DNA from: Pseudomonas sp. G.S.17
GTDB lineage: Bacteria > Pseudomonadota > Gammaproteobacteria > Pseudomonadales > Pseudomonadaceae
Length of the DNA: 64,000 bases
NCBI RefSeq assembly: GCF_038096165.1
Contig: NZ_CP151076.1
Span: 5,949,501 to 6,013,500, forward strand
Reading direction: 5' to 3'
The notes beneath the pieces are model-generated. The model had not been told where the DNA came from. It saw nothing but the letters and a program-made list of their open reading frames with translations, and searched no databases. The first letter of the stretch is position 1; each line of letters opens with the position of its first letter. The translations under genes and the position numbers were made by a program. Positions 26,968 through 37,413 of this stretch are shown one piece after another.

Positions 26968-27526
26968 GCCACGCCCGCCGCTGAGCCGCCGCAAGGGCCG
27001 CTGGCAGCTGATTCTGGTCTTGCTGGTGGCCATCGGCCCGATGATCCTGGCCACCAGCATGTACAAGTTCAAGTTCTGGGTGCCGGAGAACCGCAGCTTT
27101 CATGGCGAATTGATCGGCAATGGTCAAAGCCGCGCCGACCTTGGGGTCCAGGCCGACGAGTCGCGCTGGCAGCTGTTGGTCAGTGCGCCCAAGGTGTGTG
27201 AAGCCCAATGCCAGCACCTGGTGTATCTGGCCCGGCAGATTCAGATCGGCCTGGGCCGCGACGCGTCTCGCGCCAGTCACGCATTGGCCGTCGCCCAACC
27301 GCTGGACGCCGACTACACCGCCAGGCTGACCCGGGAATACCCGCAATTGCAGCGCTACCCGCTGGAGTTGCCGCGTTATCAAAAAACCGCGCCTGGCATC
27401 GAGGCGCCACAACTCTGGATCGTCGATCCCCACGGCAACCTTGTGCTTCGCTACGACGTGGACGTGAAGGGTAAAGACTTGCTCAACGATCTGCGCCAAC
27501 TGCTGAAACTGTCGAATATCGGATAG
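26933..27526 (+). CDS. cox-cluster membrane-anchored thioredoxin-like protein
   Basis: 197 residues: a cytoplasmic start rich in Pro/Arg, one transmembrane helix (about 26-46) and a periplasmic domain. The domain has a CEAQC pair and the closing pattern QLWIVDPHGNLVLRYD, reminiscent of a degenerate Sco/thioredoxin-like fold. It corresponds by position to PA0111. AAGGAGG lies directly upstream of the ATG at 26933, inside the SURF1 gene's end. Probably a copper or heme chaperone of the oxidase; function not proven. Confidence 0.8.
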   Translation: MGTVMNPTSTSEPRPPLSRRKGRWQLILVLLVAIGPMILATSMYKFKFWVPENRSFHGELIGNGQSRADLGVQADESRWQLLVSAPKVCEAQCQHLVYLARQIQIGLGRDASRASHALAVAQPLDADYTARLTREYPQLQRYPLELPRYQKTAPGIEAPQLWIVDPHGNLVLRYDVDVKGKDLLNDLRQLLKLSNIG

Positions 27527-27535
27527 GGGGTCGTC

Positions 27536-28648
27536 ATGACCAAGCCCGGATTTCGTCTCGCTCTGCTTGCCACGCTGCTGGCGCTGTTCGTGGTGTTACT
27601 CGGTGCCTACACGCGGCTGACCCATGCCGGGCTGGGTTGCCCTGACTGGCCAGGTTGTTACGGCTTCATCAGCGTGCCAGCCAGCGAGGCGCAGCTGGCC
27701 CACGCCGAACTGCATTACCCGGACACGCCGGTCCATGCCGAAAAAGGCTGGAACGAGATGACCCATCGCTATTTCGCCGGAGGGCTGGCGCTGCTGATTC
27801 TGTTGCTGGCGGCGCAGGCCTGGCAGCGACGGCATATCGCCGGGCAACCACTGAAACTGCCGCTGGTGTTGCTCGGCGTGGTGTTTGCCCAGGCGGCATT
27901 CGGCATGTGGACGGTAACCCTCAAGCTCTGGCCGCAGGTGGTCACCGCGCATTTACTGGGCGGCGTCGCAACCCTGAGCCTACTGTTTCTGCTGACGGTG
28001 CGCCTGAGTGGCGCTTTTCCGATCCAGCCGCAACTGCCGGTGCGACTGCGGCGCATGGCGGCCATCGGTATCTTGCTGGTGACCGTGCAAATCGCCTTGG
28101 GCGGCTGGGTCAGTTCCAATTATGCGGCGATGGCCTGCACCGATCTGCCCACGTGTCAGGGCCAATGGTGGCCGGAGGCGGATTTCGCCAATGGCTTTCA
28201 CCTGACGCAGCACATCGGCCCGAATTATCTGGGCGGCAAACTCGACAGCGAAGCCCGCACAGCAATTCACCTGACCCATCGCATCGGTGCGCTGCTGGTG
28301 ACGTTCTCCCTGCTTGCGCTGGCGTGGCAGCTCAGGAAAGCCGGTTTCAAGGGCATGGCGACGCTGTTACTGCTGGCGCTGGGAGTGCAGATTGGCCTGG
28401 GCATCAGCAATGTGCTTTTTCATCTGCCACTGGCGGTCGCCGTGGCGCATAACGCAGGCGGCGCGGCGTTAATGCTGAGTATGGTGCTGATTAATTTCCG
28501 GGTTCGGGTGTCCGCTCGAGCGCCAAGGCGCAGCGAGCACGCAGTTCGTGGGAGCAAGCTTGCTTGCGAAAACTGTATTTGCAGCGCGGATAGTCTGCCG
28601 AATGTACCTGCCACTTCGCGAGCAAGCTCGCTCCCACAGGGATCATAA
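27536..28648 (+). CDS. heme A synthase (COX15/CtaA), REP-derived C-terminus
   Basis: 370-residue polytopic protein converting heme O to heme A. Eight helices with the conserved heme histidines in [27 protein letters not shown] and [12 protein letters not shown], plus CPDWPGC and CTDLPTC cysteine pairs. The last 33 or so residues, after about residue 337, are encoded by a REP pair (28548-28636) and end RASSLPQGS; homologs normally end soon after the last helix. The stop lies 5 bp before the cyoE ATG. Confidence 0.92.
   Translation: MTKPGFRLALLATLLALFVVLLGAYTRLTHAGLGCPDWPGCYGFISVPASEAQLAHAELHYPDTPVHAEKGWNEMTHRYFAGGLALLILLLAAQAWQRRHIAGQPLKLPLVLLGVVFAQAAFGMWTVTLKLWPQVVTAHLLGGVATLSLLFLLTVRLSGAFPIQPQLPVRLRRMAAIGILLVTVQIALGGWVSSNYAAMACTDLPTCQGQWWPEADFANGFHLTQHIGPNYLGGKLDSEARTAIHLTHRIGALLVTFSLLALAWQLRKAGFKGMATLLLLALGVQIGLGISNVLFHLPLAVAVAHNAGGAALMLSMVLINFRVRVSARAPRRSEHAVRGSKLACENCICSADSLPNVPATSRASSLPQGS
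28548..28636. repeat. REP pair inside the 3' end of the heme A synthase gene
   Basis: GTGGGAGCAAGCTTGCTTGCGAA at 28548 and the inverse ending GCTCGCTCCCAC near 28636. It is translated as the C-terminal tail of the COX15-type protein and reaches to within about 20 bp of the cyoE start. Confidence 0.92.
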
Positions 28649-28653
28649 CTCCC

Positions 28654-29553
28654 ATGACCACACTAACCCGCGCCCATCACAACCAGGCGCTCTGGCGCGA
28701 CTATCTGGAGCTGACCAAGCCCAAGGTCGTGGTGCTGATGCTGATCACTTCGCTGGTGGGCATGTTTCTCGCGACGCGCGCGGGCGTGCCCTGGGCGGTG
28801 CTGGTGTTCGGCAATCTGGGCATCGCCTGTTGTGCCGGCGGCGCAGCGGTGGTCAATCATGTGGTGGATCGGCGGATTGACGCGCTGATGGCCCGCACCC
28901 ATAAACGACCGATTGCTGTAGGCCGCGTGTCGCCACGCGCTGCGCTGATTTTCGCCCTGATCCTGGCGCTGAGCGGCCAGGCGTTGCTGCTGGCCTTCAC
29001 CAATCAACTGACCGCATGGCTGACGCTGGCCTCGTTGCTGGGTTACGCGGTGATCTACACCGGTTTTCTCAAGCGCGCGACGCCGCAGAACATTGTCATC
29101 GGCGGACTGGCGGGTGCTGCGCCGCCCTTGCTGGGTTGGGTCGCGGTCACCGGACACGTCAGCGCCGAACCGCTGTTGCTGATGCTGATCATCTTCGCCT
29201 GGACGCCGCCGCACTTCTGGGCGCTGGCGATTCATCGCAAGGAGGAATACGCCAAGGCCGACATCCCGATGCTGCCGGTCACCCATGGCGAGCACTACAC
29301 CAAAGTGCATATCGTGTTCTATACGCTGATCTTGCTGGCGGTCAGCCTGCTGCCGTATGTGATCCAGATGAGTGGCCCGTTGTATCTGCTCTGCGCCCTG
29401 GGACTTGGCGCGCGCTTCCTGCAATGGACCTGGGTGTTGTACCGTGGCGCTCGGCCGCACGCGGCGATGAATACCTTCAAGTACTCTATCTACTACTTGT
29501 TCCTGCTGTTCATCGCCCTGCTCGTAGACCACTACTTACTGTTGACCCTATGA
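28654..29553 (+). CDS. cyoE: protoheme IX farnesyltransferase (heme O synthase)
   Basis: 299-residue UbiA-type prenyltransferase with about nine helices. The first aspartate-rich region is [19 protein letters not shown] (about residues 69-87), preceded by [10 protein letters not shown]; the second loop [19 protein letters not shown] is typical of CyoE/CtaB. It attaches farnesyl to heme B, feeding the heme A synthase just upstream. Its stop overlaps the SCO gene (ATGA). Confidence 0.95.
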   Translation: MTTLTRAHHNQALWRDYLELTKPKVVVLMLITSLVGMFLATRAGVPWAVLVFGNLGIACCAGGAAVVNHVVDRRIDALMARTHKRPIAVGRVSPRAALIFALILALSGQALLLAFTNQLTAWLTLASLLGYAVIYTGFLKRATPQNIVIGGLAGAAPPLLGWVAVTGHVSAEPLLLMLIIFAWTPPHFWALAIHRKEEYAKADIPMLPVTHGEHYTKVHIVFYTLILLAVSLLPYVIQMSGPLYLLCALGLGARFLQWTWVLYRGARPHAAMNTFKYSIYYLFLLFIALLVDHYLLLTL

Positions 29554-30182
29554 CTCGAACCCAGAAGACCGTTTTTATCCTCGCAGCCATCGTCGCCTTG
29601 ATTCTCGGCCTGACCGTCAACCGCGTGCTCTCGGGCAAGGGCCAGGGCGACCAGACTGCGCTGATCGACGCCGGAGTCATCCTGCTGCCGCAAAGCCGCA
29701 GCCTGCCCGACCTGAAAATGACCAATCAGGATGGCCAGCCGATAGTAGTCAACGAATTGAAAGACAAGTGGACGGTGCTGTTTTTCGGTTACACCTTCTG
29801 CCCGGACATTTGCCCGACCACCCTCGCCCAGCTGCGGCAGATCAAGAGCGAGCTGCCCAAGGACGTCCTGGCGAACCTGCGCGTGGTGCTGATCAGCGTC
29901 GATCCGAACCGCGACACGCCGGCGCAGCTCAAGCAATACCTGGGGTATTTCGACAAGGAGTTCATCGGCCTGACGGCGTCCGTTGCGGACATCCAGAAAC
30001 TGGCCAACGCGGTGAGCATCCCGTTCATACCCGCCGACACCAGCAAGCCGAACTACACCGTGGATCACAGCGGCAACCTGGCCCTGCTCGGCCCGGACGG
30101 CACGCAACGCGGGTTCATCCGTGCGCCATTGAATAACCAAAAGCTGGTGGCGCAGTTGCCAGGGTTGTTGCAGCGCAAATAA
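29550..30182 (+). CDS. SCO1/SenC copper chaperone
   Basis: 210-residue membrane-tethered thioredoxin-fold protein. N-terminal anchor (about 8-26), copper-binding CPDIC in [12 protein letters not shown] (about residues 84-94), [10 protein letters not shown], and the distal copper histidine in YTVDHSGNL. It delivers copper to the CuA site of CoxB. Translation-coupled to cyoE by ATGA. Last gene of the cox locus (PA0114/SenC-like). Confidence 0.94.
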   Translation: MTRTQKTVFILAAIVALILGLTVNRVLSGKGQGDQTALIDAGVILLPQSRSLPDLKMTNQDGQPIVVNELKDKWTVLFFGYTFCPDICPTTLAQLRQIKSELPKDVLANLRVVLISVDPNRDTPAQLKQYLGYFDKEFIGLTASVADIQKLANAVSIPFIPADTSKPNYTVDHSGNLALLGPDGTQRGFIRAPLNNQKLVAQLPGLLQRK

Positions 30183-30191
30183 CCGTTCACC

Positions 30192-30256
30192 TTAGGAGCG
30201 AACTTGTTCGCGAGGCAATATTCGGATCAACGCCTCGCCAGCAAGTTGGCTCCTAC
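30192..30256. repeat. REP pair (TTAGGAGCGAACTTGTTCGCG type)
   Basis: TTAGGAGCGAACTTGTTCGCGAGG and the inverse GCCAGCAAGTTGGCTCCTAC, between the SCO gene and the AT-rich region preceding the dioxygenase gene. Confidence 0.88.
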
Positions 30257-30385
30257 AAAAATGGTGGACGGATAAAGATTTGGTACACCCGCATATAAAT
30301 ATGTATGTTATTTGCCAGGGATTAATAGCTTATTTTTGTGGGCATCGCTGTTCCTGCAAATTATTAGCCTGAGTATTTTTGCTGA

Positions 30386-31453
30386 ATGTATAAATTGCAT
30401 CCACCCTCAGATGATCTGATAGAAGTCGTGGAAATCATTCTGAATGAACATCAGGCATCAACACTGGATGTTTTTACCCGACATCTGGCTGATGCGGGTG
30501 GCCCCTCAGTTTCTGGCGTTCAGAAAATTGCGAAACACTACGCTGAGTTGTTTGTTTCAAAACTCAGCGTAAAACAAAAAACGTATCTGGATAACTACGC
30601 AGACGGTCACCTGGCTGTGCTGATGTTCACGGGAATGCTGGTTCCGGATGATTTCGATATCCCGGATGTATTGCCCTCGCTCGCTGAACTTGAGTACGAC
30701 TCCCGTGGCAATTATCTGGCGGCCCGCAATCAATTACTGCTATGCCTCGTTCAGCAAAGGCCCTTTGCCTTTGATATGGATAACGACGGCAAAATAGTTC
30801 GTTTCGTCGCTAACTTCAAAGGGGACGGTCGAAACCCGCGTGATGATGAAGGCCCCGCCCATCCCGTCAATTTGAGCTCGCACGCAGGTGCAGGTTTAGG
30901 ACCTCACACCGAAGCACCCTATCACTGCTCCGTTCATTCCCGGGATTTGCACTCCCCAGCGCCATCATCCCTTATTCTCACTGCCCTTTGGAATCCACTT
31001 GATGAACCAACACAGGTAATCCCTCTAGGCAGAATTCTGGATGAAATTGGCATAAGGGATGCGCTGGCTTTGACTTCCCCCTCATTTAGATATACCCGAA
31101 GTGATTCTTTTGTGAAGGGTAAGGGTGAGCAGGACAGTAGCGTCTCGATCCTTGAATTTGATCCGCAAGGCGAGTTCTCAGTAAGGTATAACAACTACCG
31201 GTTTTCTGTACTCCCCGACGCAACCCCGCTGGTCAAGCAAGCGTTCATGAATTTCAAATCTCGCATTCAGTCAGCAACACCCTTCGCTTTTGTATTGCAG
31301 CCATCCTCTGCGCTGATCATTAACAATTCCCGTGCCCTGCATTGCCGGGAAATCATCCAGGATAATCGTCGTCTGCTTGTTCGCCTGTTTGGGTACTCCA
31401 GATTTGCCGAGCCCATAATCCTGAGCGACGACCCACTTATCGTACAAGGCTAA
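30386..31453 (+). CDS. clavaminate-synthase-like Fe(II)/2-oxoglutarate dioxygenase
   Basis: 355-residue TauD/CAS-like dioxygenase. The facial triad is visible: H174 and E176 in GPHTEAPYH (Glu as in AsnO/VioC-type amino acid hydroxylases rather than Asp), and the distal His at about 319 in NNSRALHCRE, with a 2-oxoglutarate-binding Arg near 333 (RRLLVRLFGYS). The length suits free amino acid hydroxylases. Compared with its neighbours the gene and its 125-bp leader are clearly AT-richer by eye, suggesting recent acquisition. No biosynthetic cluster surrounds it; only a TSUP permease gene follows after 32 bp. Substrate unknown. Confidence 0.8.
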   Translation: MYKLHPPSDDLIEVVEIILNEHQASTLDVFTRHLADAGGPSVSGVQKIAKHYAELFVSKLSVKQKTYLDNYADGHLAVLMFTGMLVPDDFDIPDVLPSLAELEYDSRGNYLAARNQLLLCLVQQRPFAFDMDNDGKIVRFVANFKGDGRNPRDDEGPAHPVNLSSHAGAGLGPHTEAPYHCSVHSRDLHSPAPSSLILTALWNPLDEPTQVIPLGRILDEIGIRDALALTSPSFRYTRSDSFVKGKGEQDSSVSILEFDPQGEFSVRYNNYRFSVLPDATPLVKQAFMNFKSRIQSATPFAFVLQPSSALIINNSRALHCREIIQDNRRLLVRLFGYSRFAEPIILSDDPLIVQG

Positions 31454-31485
31454 TACAACATATCCCAAGTGTCAGAGGTGAGCTT

Positions 31486-32283
31486 TTGATTGAAATAGAC
31501 ATCACGATTCTTTTATCGCTGGCGGCTGTCGCTTTTCTGGCAGGTTTTTTTGATGCCATTGCGGGCGGGGGTGGCCTTATTACTTTGCCGGCACTATTCA
31601 TGGCGGGCATTGATCCGGTAGCGGCAATTGCGACGAACAAATTCCAGGCCGCGTCCGCAACGTTATCCGCCACCGTCGCCTTTGCGCGAAAAGGACTGAT
31701 TGAGTGGCGTCGGGGCGCGCCAATGGCTGTGATGTCTTTCCTTGGAGGTGCCTTGGGAGCGCTTTCGATCAGTTACCTTCCAAAGATGGCGCTAGAGTTC
31801 ATCGTTCCGATATTGCTCATCATCGTGGCGACCTACTTCGCCCTCGCTCCAAAACTGGACGATGTGCAACGAAAAGCCAGAGTTTCAATTCTGGTTTTTA
31901 CAGTGATCATTGCCCCGTTGATTGGATTCTATGACGGTGTCTTTGGCCCCGGCGTTGGCTCTTTTTTTATGGTCGCTTTCGTCATGCTGATGGGCCAGGG
32001 AATCCTGCGCGCCATGTCGAACAGCAAGTTCTTGAATGCGTCCTGCAATCTGGGTGCGCTTACCGTTTTTGCCTGGAAGGGAGCAATCATCTTGCCCATT
32101 GCCTTGACCATGGCTGCTGCCGCTTTTGTCGGAGCACAGTTGGGCGCTCGATGTGCTGTCCGATTTGGAGCCCATTTGATCAGGCCGATGTTAATTACGG
32201 TTTGTTTTATCATGGCCGTAAAACTGGTTATGGCCGATGAAAATCCGCTTGGGGCATTGATTCTGTCCACATTGCGTTTTTAA
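31486..32283 (+). CDS. YfcA-like TSUP membrane permease
   Basis: 265-residue TSUP-family protein with about eight helices. The paired repeats are AGFFDAIAGGGGLITLPAL near the N-terminus and IGFYDGVFGPGVGSFFMVAF in the middle, a YfcA-type pattern distinct from the TauE-like gene at 9.4 kb. The start appears to be TTG at 31486 with AGAGGTG upstream; no nearby ATG fits. It shares the lower GC content of the dioxygenase gene and is probably cotranscribed with it, so it may export the hydroxylated product or import the substrate. Confidence 0.82.
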   Translation: MIEIDITILLSLAAVAFLAGFFDAIAGGGGLITLPALFMAGIDPVAAIATNKFQAASATLSATVAFARKGLIEWRRGAPMAVMSFLGGALGALSISYLPKMALEFIVPILLIIVATYFALAPKLDDVQRKARVSILVFTVIIAPLIGFYDGVFGPGVGSFFMVAFVMLMGQGILRAMSNSKFLNASCNLGALTVFAWKGAIILPIALTMAAAAFVGAQLGARCAVRFGAHLIRPMLITVCFIMAVKLVMADENPLGALILSTLRF

Positions 32284-32321
32284 TTTGGTCACATCCCAGT
32301 AACGCAATCGCTGCCCCGCCC

Positions 32322-32345
32322 CCGTAGGAGCGGGCTCGCTGGATT
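32322..32345. repeat. solitary truncated REP
   Basis: CGTAGGAGCGGGCTCGCTGG, a single REP arm without its partner, between the TSUP gene and the convergent metQ. It marks the right edge of the AT-richer cassette, whose left side is flanked by the REP pair at 30.2 kb. Confidence 0.6.
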
Positions 32346-32349
32346 CAAA

Positions 32350-33132
32350 TCAGAACGCTGGAACCACAGCGCCTTTGTATTTCTCAAGAATGAACGCTTT
32401 CACTTCCGGGCTCTGCAAGGCGGCGACGAGTTTTTTGACTGCGTCGGCGTCCTTGTTCTCGGTGCGGGTCACCAGGATGTTGGCGTAAGGCGATTCGGCA
32501 CCTTCGATGATCAGCGCATCCTTGGTCGGATCAAGCTTGGCCGCCAGCGCAAAGTTGGTGTTGATCAACGCCAGGTCAACCTGAGTCAGCACCCTTGGCA
32601 AGGTTGCGGCTTCCAGTTCGCGGAACTTCAGGTTTTTCGGGTTTTGCAGCACGTCCTTAGGCGTCGCCAGGATGCTGGTCGGGTCCTTCAGGGTGATCAG
32701 GCCAGCCTTGGCCAGCAGCAGCAGCGCACGGCCTTCATTGGTGGCGTCGTTAGGGATGGCAACGTTGATGCCATCGGGGCCTTCGCTCAGTTCAGTCAAG
32801 GACTTGTACTTTTCGGAGTACGCGCCGAACGGTTCGACGTGAACCTTGCCGACGCTGACCAGATCAGTGCCCTTGCCTTTGTTGAACTCATCCAGATACG
32901 GCTGGTGCTGGAAGAAGTTGGCGTCCATGCGCTTTTCCGCAACCTGCAGGTTCGGCTGCACATAGTCGTTGAAGACCTTGATCTGCAAGTCCACGCCTTC
33001 TTTGGCCAACGTCGGTTTCACGAACTCGAGAATCTCGGCGTGGGGCACGGCGCTGGCAGCGACGGTCAGGGTTTCATCGGCGTGCGCGGACAACGCGGCC
33101 ACAGCGGCAAATACGGCCAACAGCTTTTTCAT
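32350..33132 (-). CDS. metQ: D-methionine ABC transporter substrate-binding protein
   Basis: 260-residue NlpA/MetQ-family periplasmic binding protein. Signal peptide ends at SAHADETLTV; there is no lipobox cysteine, so it should be a soluble periplasmic protein rather than a lipoprotein. Family motifs VPHAEILEFVKP, DANFFQHQPYLDEFNKG and IPNDATNEGRALLLL are present. It is last in the metN-metI-metQ operon, 65 bp after metI. Confidence 0.94.
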   Translation of the reverse strand: MKKLLAVFAAVAALSAHADETLTVAASAVPHAEILEFVKPTLAKEGVDLQIKVFNDYVQPNLQVAEKRMDANFFQHQPYLDEFNKGKGTDLVSVGKVHVEPFGAYSEKYKSLTELSEGPDGINVAIPNDATNEGRALLLLAKAGLITLKDPTSILATPKDVLQNPKNLKFRELEAATLPRVLTQVDLALINTNFALAAKLDPTKDALIIEGAESPYANILVTRTENKDADAVKKLVAALQSPEVKAFILEKYKGAVVPAF

Positions 33133-33197
33133 GGATCAACTCCCTTGAGTGCGCGCCGTGTGGCGGGCATTTGCTGGTTCATCACCAGCCAATTCAA

Positions 33198-33872
33198 TTA
33201 TCGGTGTGTGTAGTGCGCGACCAGTTTGTCGCCGATGGTTTGCAGGATCTGCACCAGCACCAACAGCAATACGACCGTCACGAACATCACATCGTTCTGG
33301 AAACGCTGGTAACCGTAGCGAATCGCCAGATCACCCAGGCCGCCAGCGCCGACGGCACCGGCCATTGCAGTAAACGACACCAGCGCAATCGCGGTCACAG
33401 TAATCGCCGCAAGAATGCCGGGGCGCGCTTCCGGCAGCAGCGCCTTGACGATGATCTGCCGCGTGGTGGCGCCCATGGCCTGGGTCGCTTCGATGATGCC
33501 TTTGTCGACTTCACGCAGCGCCGTCTCGACCAGTCGCGCAAAGAACGGCGTGGCTCCGGCGATCAGCGGCGGCAAAGTGCCGAGGATCCCCAGGGAAGTT
33601 CCGGTGATGATCTGCGTCAGCGGCATCATCACAATCAGCAAAATGATGAACGGCAAGGCGCGCAGCAGGTTGACCGCGATTGATAGCACCGAATACAGCG
33701 GCTTGTTTTCCAGCAATTGGCGCGGCGAAGTCAGGAACAGCAGCACGCCCAGCGGCAGGCCGAACAGCACCGTGAAGCCCAGGGAAACCACGAGCATGTT
33801 CAGGGTATCGCCGGTGGCGATCCAGATTTCCTGCCAGTCGACGTTGGAAAACAGTTCGATGAAAGCTTGCAT
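33198..33872 (-). CDS. metI: methionine ABC transporter permease
   Basis: 224-residue inner-membrane permease with five or six helices. The binding-protein-dependent transport (EAA) loop is EVDKGIIEATQAMGATTRQIIVKALLPEA, about residues 117-145. Its ATG overlaps the metN stop by one base (TGATG), indicating coupling. Confidence 0.95.
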   Translation of the reverse strand: MQAFIELFSNVDWQEIWIATGDTLNMLVVSLGFTVLFGLPLGVLLFLTSPRQLLENKPLYSVLSIAVNLLRALPFIILLIVMMPLTQIITGTSLGILGTLPPLIAGATPFFARLVETALREVDKGIIEATQAMGATTRQIIVKALLPEARPGILAAITVTAIALVSFTAMAGAVGAGGLGDLAIRYGYQRFQNDVMFVTVVLLLVLVQILQTIGDKLVAHYTHR

Positions 33873-34879
33873 CAGCGCAGCACCTCCATGTCGACATCCG
33901 CAGCGGTGAAGCGCGCGAACGCGGCGTCCATGTCGCCGCCAGTGATGGCCAGCGTCAGTTGCCCGTAAGGGGTGTCTTTGATGCGGTCGATACGACCGGC
34001 GAGGATGCTGTAATCGACGCCAGTTTCCCGGGCGACGGTACCCAGCAGCGGTGCGTAAGTGGCCTGGCCCTGGAACGTCAGGCGCACGATGCGGCCTTCA
34101 ACGTGGGCGAAGTCATCGCGCTGTTCGCTTTCGTCGATCTGCTCGTGTTCCTGAACAAAGCGCTTGGTGGTCACGTGCTGCGGATGCAGGAACACGTCCG
34201 CAACGGTGCCTTGCTCGACAATCACACCCGCATCCATCACCGCCACGTGATCGCAGACGCGACGAATCACATCCATCTCGTGGGTAATCAGGACAATGGT
34301 CAGCTTCAACTCGCGATTGATCTCGGCCAGCAATTGCAGGACCGACGCCGTGGTTTGCGGGTCCAGCGCGCTGGTGGCTTCGTCGCACAGCAGGATTTTC
34401 GGCTTGGTGGCCAGGGCCCGGGCGATGCCGACGCGTTGTTTCTGGCCGCCTGACAACTGCGACGGATACTTCTTCGCGTGATCGGACAAGCCCACGCGCT
34501 CCAGCAATTCTGCGACGCGCTGGTCGATCTGTTTGCGGGACATGTCGCCCGCCAGCGTCAGCGGCATGGCAACGTTGTCGGCCACGGTCTTGGACGCCAG
34601 CAGGTTGAAGTGCTGGAAGATCATCCCGACCTGCTGACGAAAGCGCCGCAAGCCGTTGGCGTCCAGTGCCGTAACGTCTTCGTCGTCAACAATGATCTGC
34701 CCGCCGCTCGGGGTTTCCAGGCGATTGATCAGGCGCAGCAAGGTACTTTTGCCGGCGCCGGAATGGCCGATGAGGCCGAACACCTGGCCGTCTTCGACGC
34801 GCAGGCTGGTGGGGTGCAGGGCCGGAATTTCCTTGCCTGCCACCCGATAGGTTTTGTGGACGTTATGAAACTCGATCAC
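33872..34879 (-). CDS. metN: methionine ABC transporter ATP-binding protein
   Basis: 335-residue ABC ATPase. Walker [13 protein letters not shown] (about residue 38), signature [15 protein letters not shown], Walker [13 protein letters not shown], and a C-terminal NIL (ferredoxin-like, methionine-sensing) domain over the last 80 residues. The start is GTG at 34879 ([11 protein letters not shown]), giving the usual MetN N-terminus and length; an in-frame extension back to 34972 is not homologous. First gene of metNIQ. Confidence 0.95.
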   Translation of the reverse strand: MIEFHNVHKTYRVAGKEIPALHPTSLRVEDGQVFGLIGHSGAGKSTLLRLINRLETPSGGQIIVDDEDVTALDANGLRRFRQQVGMIFQHFNLLASKTVADNVAMPLTLAGDMSRKQIDQRVAELLERVGLSDHAKKYPSQLSGGQKQRVGIARALATKPKILLCDEATSALDPQTTASVLQLLAEINRELKLTIVLITHEMDVIRRVCDHVAVMDAGVIVEQGTVADVFLHPQHVTTKRFVQEHEQIDESEQRDDFAHVEGRIVRLTFQGQATYAPLLGTVARETGVDYSILAGRIDRIKDTPYGQLTLAITGGDMDAAFARFTAADVDMEVLR

Positions 34880-35252
34880 GTAGCGAACCTTGTGGGGGCG
34901 CGGTAAAAAATCAGCGCAGTGGCAGGACGCACACGGGCTGCTTCGCAACGGCTGGATAAGCCGGGCGCGCATTTTAGCCTGTCCGCCAAGAGGTATTTAG
35001 CATTTATTTCATAAGCGGCCTGCGATTTTGGCATAAGGCGATCAGTGGTTTCGTAAAAAACGCTGGGATTGGAACGCGACCTACCCGATACCGGCCAACC
35101 GAAGATTGAAAAATTCACGGAACGGCTGATTTTCTCCCCGGTCACTAAATGAGCATCGCGACTTCCCCCTGTACCGTGCGGGGGAATTCCGCTTGTTTGA
35201 GCCCTGCCGAATCGAGCATACGGGCCATTCTGAACCGAGGAGTTTTTGCCTG
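34880..35252. other. divergent promoter region of metN and katE
   Basis: 373 bp between the metNIQ operon and katE. The central part (34975-35060) is AT-rich. A hairpin TTCCCCC (35162-35168) with GGGGGAA (35180-35186) lies about 70 bp before katE and could sit in its leader. I saw no methionine riboswitch and no confident sigma-factor site. Confidence 0.5.
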
Positions 35253-37400
35253 ATGGCTACTAAAAAGACACCCATTGCACCCAGCACCAAAAGTGACCTG
35301 GCTGGCACCGACACGCTCGACCGGGGCAATACCAACGAAAAGCTCGAGAGCCTAGAACAGTTTCGCTCCGACGCCACCAATCAGGCCCTGCGCACCAATC
35401 AGGGCGTGAAAGTTTCCGATAACCAGAACACGCTGAAAGTGGGCGCGCGCGGTCCATCGCTGCTTGAAGATTTCATCATGCGCGAGAAGATCACCCACTT
35501 CGACCACGAGCGCATCCCGGAGCGGATCGTCCACGCCCGTGGTACCGGCGCTCACGGTTATTTCCAGACCTATGAAAATCACTCCGCGCTGAGCAAGGCT
35601 GAATTCCTGCGTGATCCGGGCAAGAAAACCCCGGTGTTCGCGCGCTTCTCTACCGTACAAGGCCCGCGCGGCTCGGGCGATACCGTGCGCGACGTGCGTG
35701 GTTTTTCGGTCAAGTTTTATACCGGCGAAGGCAACTACGATCTGGTCGGCAACAACATGCCGGTGTTTTTCATTCAGGACGCGATCAAGTTTCCAGACTT
35801 CGTTCACGCCGTGAAGCCTGAGCCGCATAACGAAATCCCGACTGGCGGTTCCGCTCACGACACGTTCTGGGATTTTGTTTCGCTGGTGCCGGAATCGGCG
35901 CATATGGTGCTCTGGACCATGTCCGACCGCGCCATCCCGAAAAGCCTGCGCACCATGCAAGGCTTTGGTGTGCACACGTTCCGCATGATCAACGCCGACG
36001 GCAAATCGAGCTTCGTCAAATTCCACTGGAAACCGAAGTTCGGCACCTGTTCGCTGGTCTGGGACGAAGCGCAGAAACTCGCCGGCAAGGACACTGACTT
36101 CCACCGCCGCGACCTGTGGGAATCCATTGAAACCGGTGATTACCCGGAATGGGAGCTGGGCGTGCAGATCGTGGCCGAAGAAGACGAGCACAAGTTCGAC
36201 TTCGACCTGCTCGATCCAACCAAAATCATCCCCGAAGAGCTGGTACCGGTAACGCCGCTGGGCAAAATGGTACTCAACCGCAACCCGGACAACTTCTTTG
36301 CGGAAACCGAGCAAGTCGCGTTCTGCCCTGGCCACATCGTGCCCGGTATCGACTTCTCCAACGATCCGCTGCTGCAAGGTCGCCTGTTTTCCTACACCGA
36401 CACGCAGATCAGCCGCCTGGGCGGGCCGAACTTCCACGAAATCCCGATCAACCGCCCGGTTGCGCCGAACCATAATGGTCAACGTGATGCGCAGCACCGC
36501 ACGACCATCGACAAAGGCCGTGCGAGTTACGAGCCGAATTCGATTGACGGCGGCTGGCCGAAAGAAACCCCGGCAGGCCCGGTAGACGGCGGCTTCGAGA
36601 CGTATCACGAGCGTGTTGAAGCCCACAAAGTACGCGAGCGTAGCGAGTCGTTCGGCGATCACTTCTCTCAGGCAACGCTGTTCTTCAACAGCATGAGCCA
36701 CCACGAGAAAGAGCACATCATTGCGGCGTACAGCTTCGAGCTGGGCAAAGTGGATCGCGAACACATCCGTGCGCGTCAGGTGAATGAAATCCTCGCCAAC
36801 ATCGATCTGGAACTGGCCAGTCGAGTAGCGGCGAACCTGGGCCTGCCAGCGCCGAAAGCCGGGACCGTGCCCGCCAAATCGACGTCCATCAAAGAATCGC
36901 CGCTGCTGAGCCAGGCCAATCTGCTTTCCGGGGACATCGTTTCGCGCAAAGTGGCAATTCTGGTGGCTGACGGCGTGGACGACAAAGCCGTGGCGGCGAT
37001 GAAGGCCGCACTGGAGGCACAAGGCGCGCATTCCAAAGTGCTTGGCCCGACCTCGGCGCCGGTCAAGACTGCTGGCGGCGCAACTCTGGCCGTGGACGCT
37101 TCAATGGAAGGCTTGCCTTCGGTGGCATTCGACGCGGTGTTCATTCCGGGCGGTGCTGCTTCGGTCAAGGCACTGAGTGGCGACGGCGTGGCGCTGCACT
37201 ATGTGCTGGAAGCCTACAAGCACCTCAAGGCCATCTCGTTCAGCGCCGAAGCCAAGGAATTGGTGAAGTTGCTGCATCTGGATCTGGATGCCGGCTTGCT
37301 GGAAGTTGCCGATAGTGCGTCGTTCAAGACGTTCTTCGACGCGATTGCCCAGCATCGGGTCTGGGCTCGCGAGCCTAAGGCCAAGGCGATTCCGGCTTAA
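35253..37400 (+). CDS. katE: large-subunit monofunctional catalase HPII
   Basis: 715-residue clade II catalase. Heme and active-site motifs: [15 protein letters not shown] with the distal histidine (about residue 94), [29 protein letters not shown], and the proximal tyrosine region [18 protein letters not shown] (about 380-400). The last 150 residues form the DJ-1/class I glutamine-amidotransferase-like domain found only in large catalases ([14 protein letters not shown]). ATG at 35253 has CGAGGAG upstream. It degrades hydrogen peroxide, chiefly in stationary phase in relatives. Confidence 0.96.
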   Translation: MATKKTPIAPSTKSDLAGTDTLDRGNTNEKLESLEQFRSDATNQALRTNQGVKVSDNQNTLKVGARGPSLLEDFIMREKITHFDHERIPERIVHARGTGAHGYFQTYENHSALSKAEFLRDPGKKTPVFARFSTVQGPRGSGDTVRDVRGFSVKFYTGEGNYDLVGNNMPVFFIQDAIKFPDFVHAVKPEPHNEIPTGGSAHDTFWDFVSLVPESAHMVLWTMSDRAIPKSLRTMQGFGVHTFRMINADGKSSFVKFHWKPKFGTCSLVWDEAQKLAGKDTDFHRRDLWESIETGDYPEWELGVQIVAEEDEHKFDFDLLDPTKIIPEELVPVTPLGKMVLNRNPDNFFAETEQVAFCPGHIVPGIDFSNDPLLQGRLFSYTDTQISRLGGPNFHEIPINRPVAPNHNGQRDAQHRTTIDKGRASYEPNSIDGGWPKETPAGPVDGGFETYHERVEAHKVRERSESFGDHFSQATLFFNSMSHHEKEHIIAAYSFELGKVDREHIRARQVNEILANIDLELASRVAANLGLPAPKAGTVPAKSTSIKESPLLSQANLLSGDIVSRKVAILVADGVDDKAVAAMKAALEAQGAHSKVLGPTSAPVKTAGGATLAVDASMEGLPSVAFDAVFIPGGAASVKALSGDGVALHYVLEAYKHLKAISFSAEAKELVKLLHLDLDAGLLEVADSASFKTFFDAIAQHRVWAREPKAKAIPA

Positions 37401-37413
37401 GGCTGTAAGTATT

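Noticed and set aside
34980..35252. Methionine riboswitch upstream of metNIQ
   Set aside because: No SAM-riboswitch-like conserved core or terminator/antiterminator pair was visible.
35352..37031. 559-codon frame antisense to katE
   Set aside because: Antisense shadow of a highly conserved catalase gene.
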